Source: Streptomyces sp. NBC_01296 | GTDB lineage: Bacteria > Actinomycetota > Actinomycetes > Streptomycetales > Streptomycetaceae | DNA: 64,000 nucleotides | Direction: 5' to 3' | Assembly (NCBI RefSeq): GCF_035984415.1 | Contig: NZ_CP130720.1 | Span: 7,378,001-7,442,000, forward strand | Part shown: one piece after another, positions 58,167 to 64,000 of the stretch | Position numbering within the stretch: position 1 is the stretch's first letter | Layout of the letters: every line of letters begins with the position of its first letter | The notes under the pieces: model-generated | Databases searched by the model: none | The model's input: only the letters and a program-made list of their open reading frames with translations | What the model was told of the DNA's origin: nothing | Made by a program: the position numbers and the translations under genes

Positions 58167-59747
58167 TCACTGCAGTCGCTCCGCGAGGTGGTCTCCGACG
58201 CGCAAGGCGTTGGCGATGGCCGTCAGCGAGGGATTGACCGCGCCGATGCTCGGGAAGAAGCTCGTGTCGACCACGTAGAGGTTGTCGAGGTCGTGGGCCT
58301 TGCAGTTGACGTCGAGGGCGGAGCTCTGCGGGTCGCGGCCGAAGCGGACGGTGCCGGCCTGATGCGCCGTGGCCCCGATGGGCATGCCCTTGTGCAGGTA
58401 GATGCTGTGCGGCAGCAGATGGTGCTCGTGCATGCCCAGATGGCCGAGCATGCCCTGCAGTTTGTGCCGCAGCCGCTTCAGCCCGGCGATGTTGTTCTTC
58501 TCGTCGAGGGCGAGGTGGATCCCGCCGTCCGCATCGAGGGTGACGCGGTTGCCGGGGGCCGGCAGGTCCTCGCCGCACAGCCAGAAGTCGACCGCGTGGT
58601 GGGCGAGCACCTCGAAGGGCATGTCCGGGGTGACGGCACCGGCCCAGCGGGGTGCCTCGCCGTGGATCTGGTCGGCGTCGGACTTGCCGAGCATCTGGAT
58701 GCCGCCGAGAGGGTAGTCCCAGTCGTCGCTGCCCAGGTACCAGTCGTGCAGGGCCAGTGTCTTCTGGAACTTGGTGTCGTTCGGCTCCTTGGACACCGCC
58801 ATCAGCGCCAGGTTGTTGTGCCGCATGTAGTGCCGGCCGACCACGTCCGAGCTGTTGGCCAGGCCCTGGGGGTGCCTGTCGTCGGCCGAACGCAGCAGCA
58901 GGACCGCGGAGTTGACGGCCCCGCAGGCCACCACCACGATGTGGGCGGCGAACCGAACGGTCGAGCCGTCGCCCAGTTCCGCGACGACCGAGGTGACGCT
59001 GCGCCCGGTGGCGTCCGTCTCGAGCCGGCGTACGTCGGCATGCGTGATCAGCTCGACGTTGGCGTGTTCCAGGGCCGGGTCCACGCAGATGACCTGGGCG
59101 TCCGACTTCGCGCCGACCAGGCAGGGGAAGCCGTCGACGCGGTCGCAGCGGATGCAGGCGCTCCCGTGCACTGCCCGCCCCTGGTCGTCCTGGAGGAGGT
59201 TCACCCCGATCGGGAGGTGGAAGGGGTGCAGGCCCTGCTTCTCCAGGTCGTCGCTCAACTGCTGGATGCGCGGCTCGTGTTGCACGGGCGCGTACGCGTA
59301 CTGGGCGCCGGCCGGCCCCTCGGTGAGGTCCTCGCCGTGCCGCCCGTGGACGAGGTAGAGGTGCTCGGCCTGCGTGTAGTACGGCTCCAGGTCGCCGTAG
59401 TTCAGCGGCCAGGCGGGAGAGACGCCGTCGTGGTGGCGGATTTCGCCGAAGTCCTCGGGGCGCATGCGGAAGAGCGCGGCGCCGTAGAACTTGGTGTTCC
59501 CGCCGACGTAGTAGTTCACCTCGGGCGGGAACCGGTCTCCGTGCTTGTCGTACCAGAACTCCGGTGCGCGGTACTTCCCTTTGACGAAGACCGCCGTCGA
59601 GTCCCAGTTGTCCCGTTCGCGCGGCAGGTAGTCGCCGCGCTCCAGAAGCAGGATCCGCTTGCCGGTGGGCGCCAGGCGGTGGGCGAGCGTGCCGCCGCCG
59701 GCGCCTGTGCCGATGATGATGACGTCGTACTCCCGGGCCTCGGTCAT
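58167..59747 (-). CDS. GMC family FAD-dependent oxidoreductase
   Basis: A 526-residue flavoprotein. The FAD-binding motif is DVIIIGTGAGGGTLAHRLA (residues ~8-26). YVGGNTKFYGAALFRMRPED and CDRVDGFPCLVGAKSDAQ with several Cys follow, then the C-terminal GMC_C region (GTVRFGRDPQSSALDVNCKA, then LYVVDTSFFPSIGAVNPSLT). Members oxidise alcohols, sugars or sterols. The ATG at 59747 is chosen because GGAGGTGG lies 7 nt upstream; a GTG three codons earlier overlaps that RBS. First gene of the pair with GH15, which suggests a sugar substrate. Confidence 0.9.
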   Translation of the reverse strand: MTEAREYDVIIIGTGAGGGTLAHRLAPTGKRILLLERGDYLPRERDNWDSTAVFVKGKYRAPEFWYDKHGDRFPPEVNYYVGGNTKFYGAALFRMRPEDFGEIRHHDGVSPAWPLNYGDLEPYYTQAEHLYLVHGRHGEDLTEGPAGAQYAYAPVQHEPRIQQLSDDLEKQGLHPFHLPIGVNLLQDDQGRAVHGSACIRCDRVDGFPCLVGAKSDAQVICVDPALEHANVELITHADVRRLETDATGRSVTSVVAELGDGSTVRFAAHIVVVACGAVNSAVLLLRSADDRHPQGLANSSDVVGRHYMRHNNLALMAVSKEPNDTKFQKTLALHDWYLGSDDWDYPLGGIQMLGKSDADQIHGEAPRWAGAVTPDMPFEVLAHHAVDFWLCGEDLPAPGNRVTLDADGGIHLALDEKNNIAGLKRLRHKLQGMLGHLGMHEHHLLPHSIYLHKGMPIGATAHQAGTVRFGRDPQSSALDVNCKAHDLDNLYVVDTSFFPSIGAVNPSLTAIANALRVGDHLAERLQ

Positions 59748-59876
59748 GCGGGCCACCTCCGCGGAGCACGATCTGCTCCTGTCGGGTGAGTTGGGGTCCG
59801 TATCGCAACTACAACGTAGCTCCGGAGGGGATGCCCAGCGAGTCGGGCGGGCGGCGACGCCAAGATGCCCGGCCGG

Positions 59877-60827
59877 TCACAGGATCGCGAGGGGATTGAC
59901 GGGAGAACCGGTCGCCGCGGGCAGTCGTAGTGGTGCGATCACGCAGAGGAACGACCAGCGGCCCTCGCGTTCGCAGAGGGGGGCCAGCTCCTCGAACTGC
60001 AGGTAGTCGAGCAGGTGCAGCCCCATGGCATGGATGGCGAGTACGTGCACGGGGAACGCGACGCTCTGCGCGGCACTGGGAGCCGTGTCGTTGTTGCCGT
60101 CACTGCCGAGTACGGCCACCTGGCGGTCGGCCAGGAAGCGCAGGGCGGTCGGGTGGAGTCCGGCCCGCGCGCCGGCCGAGTCCCAGGCGCCGAGCTCCTG
60201 GCGCCGCCGCCGGTGCCCGACGCGTACGAGGAGGATGTCGCCCCTGCCGACCCGCAGCCCCTGCCGCGCTTCGGCGGCGGCAAGGTCCTCGGCGGTCACG
60301 TGCGATCCCGGTTCGAGCCAGCGGGTGCCGTGCAGGCGGGGGATGTCCAGGAGTACTCCCCGGCCCACGATGCCGTCGCGGGCCAGGTCGATGGACAGGG
60401 CCCCGGCTCCGTCCGGGGAGAGTACGTCCGCGGCAGGAACGCCGCCGTGCAGCGTGCCCTCGTAGATGACGTGGCAGAGGGCGTCGATGTGGCTGTCGAC
60501 GTCGCCGTGGATGTTCATGGCGATGCGGTCCCGGGCGAACTGCAGGCCGCCGGGGTCCGGGGCGCCGGCGACGGGGGCGGTGAGCCGGTGCTCCGCCGGT
60601 TCGGCGTTGTCCGGTCCCTTGCTGGTGTTCACGGGCGCGGCGAGCGAGACCGTGCGGCCGGAGCGGACTTCGTGGACGGCTGCCAGCGTCTGTGCGGGGG
60701 TGAGGGTGCCCAGAGCTCCCAGGGGTGCGGCACCACCGGGTGCCGTACGGCTCAGTTCACGATAGAGCGACCGGAAGTCGGCCCCGCTCATCCCGTCGGG
60801 CGTACCCATGTCCTCACCATCCGGCAC
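59877..60827 (-). CDS. Cyclase family protein (kynurenine-formamidase-like metal hydrolase)
   Basis: A ~316-residue protein of the cyclase/KynB superfamily. The metal-binding HxGTHxD-like motif appears as NIHGDVDSHIDALCHVIYEG, the family HGDVDSHIDA form. ADVLSPDGAGALSIDLARDG and RGDILLVRVGHRRRRQELGAW follow. Family members hydrolyse cyclic or formyl amides and lactones; no substrate can be named. The start is uncertain: GTG 60827, ATG 60809 or ATG 60791. It is divergent from the DUF389/antiporter operon with a 7-bp dyad (60887-60893 / 60907-60913) between. Confidence 0.82.
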   Translation of the reverse strand: MPDGEDMGTPDGMSGADFRSLYRELSRTAPGGAAPLGALGTLTPAQTLAAVHEVRSGRTVSLAAPVNTSKGPDNAEPAEHRLTAPVAGAPDPGGLQFARDRIAMNIHGDVDSHIDALCHVIYEGTLHGGVPAADVLSPDGAGALSIDLARDGIVGRGVLLDIPRLHGTRWLEPGSHVTAEDLAAAEARQGLRVGRGDILLVRVGHRRRRQELGAWDSAGARAGLHPTALRFLADRQVAVLGSDGNNDTAPSAAQSVAFPVHVLAIHAMGLHLLDYLQFEELAPLCEREGRWSFLCVIAPLRLPAATGSPVNPLAIL

Positions 60828-60886
60828 ACCCGCCGCCGGCGCGCGCCGAGCGGTGGCCCGGCCGCATCCGATTTGCCGAGCTCCCG

Positions 60887-60913
60887 GGCCGCCGCGTTAA
60901 TGGACGGGCGGCC
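60887..60913. promoter_or_regulatory. Dyad GGCCGCC...GGCGGCC in the divergent cyclase/DUF389 gap
   Basis: Perfect 7-bp arms surround 13 nt containing GCGTTAATGG, the only AT-rich patch in the 143-bp gap. Possible operator or promoter core. Confidence 0.35.
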
Positions 60914-60970
60914 TGTCCGGGCCCGACGCACCCGTGCGCCTCCCTCTCACACGCGGAGATTCGGTTGGAC

Positions 60971-61918
60971 ATGCTGCACGTCCGGGCCGTGAGCCCGCCG
61001 GACCTCACGGGTCGTGTGATGACCCTGCTGAGCGCCCAGCCGTGCGTGCTCAACCTCTCCCTGCAGCCCGACAGCGTACGGAACCCCGACGGCGACGCCA
61101 TCGTGTGCGATGTCCTCACCGGAGTCGCCAACGAGGTGCTGCGCGGGCTGCGCGACCTCGGACTCGAACGCCGGGGGTCCATCGTTCTCGACCCGATCGA
61201 CACGGCCTTCTCCGATCACGCGGCCAGAGCCGGGGCCGAGGTGCTCGGGTCCCGGCTGCGCGTGCCGGTATGGGAGCAGGTCGAGGCCCGGATCCGGGCC
61301 GAGGGGCGCTACCCCCCGAGCTTCTACCTCTTCATGGTCATCGCCGGTGTCATCGGTGCGGTCGGCATCATCACCAACTCGCAGATCCTCATCGTCGCGG
61401 CCATGGTGGTCGGTCCGGAGTACGGAGCCGTCACCAGCGTCGCCCTGGGCATCGACCACCGTTCCCGCTCGCCCGTCCGGGAAGGCCTTGCGGCGCTGCT
61501 CGTGGGCTTTGCGCTGGTCGTGGCCGTCACCTTCCTGTTCGGCCTGCTCGTCCGCGGCTTCGGCCTCCAGTCGCACGCCTTCGAGCTCGGGATCAGGCCG
61601 GTGTCGAACCTGATCAACACACCCAATTTCTTCTCCGCCGTGGTGGCCGTGCTCGCCGGGATCGTCGGCATCGTCTCGCTGACCGAAGCCCGCACCAGCG
61701 CACTGCTCGGCGTCTTCATCTCGGTGACCACCATTCCGGCGGCAGCCGACATCGGGGTCTCGTGCGCGTTCGCCAGCTGGGACGAGGCCTTGGGATCCCT
61801 GTTCCAACTGCTGCTCAACATCGTCGTGCTGATCCTGGTCGGAACCGGGACGCTCAAGGTCCAGCGCGCGATGTGGCGGCGAGTCAGTGCGCGCCGCAGC
61901 CGGCGGACCGGACCGTGA
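60971..61918 (+). CDS. DUF389 membrane protein
   Basis: A 315-residue protein. A soluble N-terminal alpha/beta domain (~1-100; MLHVRAVSPPDLTGRVMTLL, SIVLDPIDTAFSDHA) precedes about five to six TM helices in the DUF389 pattern: GVIGAVGIITNSQILIVAAM, VVGPEYGAVTSVALGI and TPNFFSAVVAVLAGIVGIVS. DUF389 proteins (TIGR00341/TIGR00271) are of unsettled transport function. ATG 60971 is preceded by a weak GCGGAG. Its TGA overlaps the GTG of the antiporter gene, so the two are translationally coupled and probably work as one system. Confidence 0.87.
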   Translation: MLHVRAVSPPDLTGRVMTLLSAQPCVLNLSLQPDSVRNPDGDAIVCDVLTGVANEVLRGLRDLGLERRGSIVLDPIDTAFSDHAARAGAEVLGSRLRVPVWEQVEARIRAEGRYPPSFYLFMVIAGVIGAVGIITNSQILIVAAMVVGPEYGAVTSVALGIDHRSRSPVREGLAALLVGFALVVAVTFLFGLLVRGFGLQSHAFELGIRPVSNLINTPNFFSAVVAVLAGIVGIVSLTEARTSALLGVFISVTTIPAAADIGVSCAFASWDEALGSLFQLLLNIVVLILVGTGTLKVQRAMWRRVSARRSRRTGP

Positions 61919-63678
61919 ACGCAGCCGCCGCCCTGTCGCAAGACCAGGTGTTCACGGGCCTCGGACTGATCGTCGTCCTGGCCGTGGGCTCCCAGCTGCT
62001 GGCGAGCCGGCTGCGCATCCCCGCGCTGATCGTCCTGCTGCCGGCCGGGTTCACCGCCGGCGCGCTGACCGATGACGTGAACCCCGAGAAACTGCTCGGA
62101 GCCGCCTTCTCCCCGCTGGTCTCGCTGGCCGTCGCCGTGATCCTCTACGACGCCGGGCTCGGCCTGGACCTGAAACGGTTCAGGGCGCACACCCGCCGGG
62201 TCGTCGTGCGGCTGATCTGGTTCGGCGGGCTGCTCACCGCAGGGTCGGCGGCGCTGCTCGCCGACGTTCTGCTGGGGATGTCGGGCGGTGCGTCCGTGAT
62301 GCTCGGGGCCATCCTGATCGTGTCCGGCCCGACCGTCGTCGGACCGCTGCTCAACTTCGTACGTCCCACGGAACGGCTGCAGCACATCCTCATCTGGGAG
62401 GGCACGCTCATCGACCCTGTGGGAGCCATCCTGGGGGCCCTCGTCTTCCACGGCGTGGTGGCCGGGAACAGCAGCGGCCTCGGCAGCAAGGTACTGGAGT
62501 TCACCACCAGTACCGCGGTGGGCCTGGCCGGCGGCATCGTGGGGACTGTGGTGCTCATGCTGCTGCGCAGGCTGCGGCCGGGGGCGGTGCTGGGCACCAC
62601 GGTCCAGCTGGCCGCGGTGATCGGGGTGGCGGCGGCCTGCAACGTGATCCGGGACGACACGGGCCTGATCGCCGCCGTTCTGATGGGCCTGGCGGTGGCG
62701 AACCTGCCCGGCTCCGACACTGGCGCCCGCAATCCCTTCTTCGAGACCCTGGTGCACCTGGTCATCGGCCTCCTGTTCATCTCCATCTCGGCCACCGTCA
62801 GCCCCCAGTCGCTGCGCCACGTGGTGCTGCCGGCGCTCGCTCTCGTCGCGGTCCTCGTCCTGGTGACCCGGCCGCTCGTGGCGGCCGTCGCGTCGCTGCG
62901 TACGGATCTGACGCGCGGGGAGCGGGGCTTCCTGGGATGGATGGCGCCGCGCGGCATCGTCGCCGCGGCCACCGCCTCGACGTTCTCGGCCACGCTGGCC
63001 GACGAGGGCGTGGGCGGCGCCTCGAAGATCCTCCCCGCCACGTTCGTGGTGATCGTGGTGACCGTGACGCTCTACGGGCTCACCGCCGTGCCGGTCGCGA
63101 AACGGTTGGGCGTCGTGCGTCCGTCGCGCTCCCGGCCGCTGCTCGTGGGCGGTGATCCCTGGGTGGTCGATCTGGGACTGGCCCTGCGGTCGGCCGGGCT
63201 GGAGGTCGTCATGTGGGCGGGGCACGATGCGCAGCGGGACCGGATCAGGGCCGCCGGGCTCGAACTCGCCCCCGGGGAGCTGTTCGCCGCGGCCACCGGC
63301 TCGGGCGCCGAGCTGGAGGGCCTCACCGGCGTCCTGCTCCTCACCGACGAGAGCGACTTCAACGCCCTGGCCTCCATGAACCTCCAGGGCAGTGTGGAGG
63401 GCCCGGTGTACCGCCTGGGGCCGGCGACCGACACCCAGGGCGTCGTCGCCCCGTACACCGGCGGCCAGGTGCTCTTCGATTCCGCGCTGACCGGAGCCGA
63501 GCTGTCCCGCCGCTACGACCAGGGCGCCCGCCTCGTCACGCGCCGCCTCCACGGGCCCGTCCCGGCCGGACATCATCTGCTGTTCCTGGTGCGTGCGGAC
63601 GGCACGCTGCTGCCCGTCACCCGGACCGGCGGTCCGCAGCCGCGCCCCGGGGACACGGCCGTACTCCTGGGCGGCTGA
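61915..63678 (+). CDS. CPA-family cation:proton antiporter with a C-terminal RCK-like domain
   Basis: A 587-residue membrane transporter starting at GTG 61915 inside the stop of the DUF389 gene (GTGA). Residues ~5-400 form 12-13 TM helices of the Na+/H+ exchanger fold, with AVILYDAGLGLDLKRFR, SGPTVVGPLLNFVRPTER and IWEGTLIDPVGAILGALVFH, the ion-binding Asp region. The C-terminal ~180 residues resemble a TrkA/RCK module (GGDPWVVDLGLALRSAGLEV, then LTGVLLLTDESDFNALASMN) but lack a clear GxGxxG at the start. It exchanges Na+ or K+ for protons; the ion is not determined. Confidence 0.9.
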   Translation: MNAAAALSQDQVFTGLGLIVVLAVGSQLLASRLRIPALIVLLPAGFTAGALTDDVNPEKLLGAAFSPLVSLAVAVILYDAGLGLDLKRFRAHTRRVVVRLIWFGGLLTAGSAALLADVLLGMSGGASVMLGAILIVSGPTVVGPLLNFVRPTERLQHILIWEGTLIDPVGAILGALVFHGVVAGNSSGLGSKVLEFTTSTAVGLAGGIVGTVVLMLLRRLRPGAVLGTTVQLAAVIGVAAACNVIRDDTGLIAAVLMGLAVANLPGSDTGARNPFFETLVHLVIGLLFISISATVSPQSLRHVVLPALALVAVLVLVTRPLVAAVASLRTDLTRGERGFLGWMAPRGIVAAATASTFSATLADEGVGGASKILPATFVVIVVTVTLYGLTAVPVAKRLGVVRPSRSRPLLVGGDPWVVDLGLALRSAGLEVVMWAGHDAQRDRIRAAGLELAPGELFAAATGSGAELEGLTGVLLLTDESDFNALASMNLQGSVEGPVYRLGPATDTQGVVAPYTGGQVLFDSALTGAELSRRYDQGARLVTRRLHGPVPAGHHLLFLVRADGTLLPVTRTGGPQPRPGDTAVLLGG

Positions 63679-63682
63679 CCCC

Positions 63683-64000
63683 TCAGCGGGCCGGCCCGCC
63701 GACGAAATCCGCGACGGCGCGGCGTGCCCGGGCCAGGGTGGCCCCGGGGTCGCCGGTGGCGTCGACCGTCGCGCCGGGCTCGTCCGGTTCCAGCGGTTCC
63801 AGGATCTCGAACTGAGAGTCGACCAGGCGCGGCGGCATGAAGTGGCCCGTCCGCCGGGAGACCCGGTCCCGGGCGGTGTCGCGGTCCACCGCCAGGTACA
63901 CGCACCAGACGCCCGGGGCGGCCCCGCGCAGTTCGTCGCGGTACGCGCGCTTGAGGGCCGAGCAGGAGACGACCAGTCGGCCGCCCGACCGGGAGGACTG
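63683..64000 (-). CDS. gntK: Gluconokinase-like P-loop kinase (N-terminus beyond the window)
   Basis: The 3' part of a small kinase on the minus strand, running off the right edge. It reads GRLVVSCSALKRAYRDELRG, then VWCVYLAVDRDTARDRVSRR and TGHFMPPRLVDSQFEILEPL. This matches bacterial thermoresistant gluconokinase, where the SCSALKxxYRDxLR and GHFMPxxLLxSQFxxLE blocks bind gluconate and hold the lid. The Walker A motif is outside the window. It converges on the antiporter gene, with 4 bp between stop codons. Neighbours beyond the edge may be gluconate permease genes. Confidence 0.88.
   Translation of the reverse strand, partial: QSSRSGGRLVVSCSALKRAYRDELRGAAPGVWCVYLAVDRDTARDRVSRRTGHFMPPRLVDSQFEILEPLEPDEPGATVDATGDPGATLARARRAVADFVGGPAR

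Noticed and set aside
60301..60330. TTCGAGC-type segment resembling a tRNA T-loop
   Set aside because: It lies within the cyclase coding sequence and has no acceptor stem or anticodon arm; no tRNA gene was found anywhere in the window.

Overview
The window is a very GC-rich (roughly 72-73 % by eye) bacterial chromosome segment with strong G/C third-position bias, many GTG starts, and families typical of Streptomyces: a streptophobe-like membrane protein, an Rv1733c-like protein, a deazaflavin-dependent oxidoreductase, a mycothiol-dependent enzyme family member, a SpoIIE phosphatase with anti-sigma-like kinase domains, and FHA-linked ABC transport. It reads as Streptomyces chromosomal core-to-intermediate DNA, not a biosynthetic cluster or phage. 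I saw no rRNA, tRNA or CRISPR. About 50 genes are supported; the first (geranylgeranyl-reductase-like) and last (gluconokinase-like) are cut by the window edges.

Layout. 0-9 kb: flavoprotein reductase, a divergent F420-type oxidoreductase/TetR pair sharing dyad operators, a secreted spherulin-4-like protein, a small membrane protein, a mycothiol-type enzyme divergent from an AlkB dioxygenase, a ROK regulator, an anti-sigma-type ATPase and a Cds1-type cysteine desulfhydrase. 9-17 kb: a large membrane hydrolase whose 3' end overlaps the 3' end of a beta-helix/CbxX-type AAA protein, then Rv1733c-like, MOSC and Pro/Gln-rich proteins. 17-22.7 kb: a membrane glycosyltransferase, a 500-bp non-coding block of tandem and inverted repeats, an Asp/Glu-racemase-like gene with a blasticidin-S-deaminase-like gene, an ADP-ribosylglycohydrolase, and a decayed TetR/FAD-monooxygenase pair. 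22.7-36 kb: apolipoprotein N-acyltransferase (lnt) and NUDIX, a secreted protease, hydrolase, GT39-like enzyme, a GNAT-AAA fusion, a Ser/Thr kinase with a partner sharing its sensor-domain design, a Tm-1-like protein, a NUDIX enzyme and a CDF metal exporter.

36-50 kb: an FHA-FHA-ABC transporter fusion with its partner, streptophobe, a Ser/Pro-rich anchored protein, a PAS-GAF-PP2C-HATPase phosphatase, a DUF4328 protein, a phosphodiester-glycosidase-like exoprotein and an IMPDH-family protein. After that lie an IS5-type transposase remnant and a 180-bp palindromic MITE-like element whose end supplies the stop codon of modBC. 50-64 kb: a molybdate uptake operon (TOBE-HTH regulator, modA, modBC), an S4 RNA-binding protein, a PTS-type dihydroxyacetone kinase operon (dhaKLM), a GH15/GMC pair, a cyclase, and a translationally coupled DUF389/CPA-antiporter pair.

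Two themes cut across the window. Many genes have a -10-like hexamer exactly 6-7 nt before the ATG and no Shine-Dalgarno sequence, implying leaderless mRNAs. Genome decay and mobile-element scars are concentrated at two places (20.8-22.1 kb and 49.8-50.1 kb).
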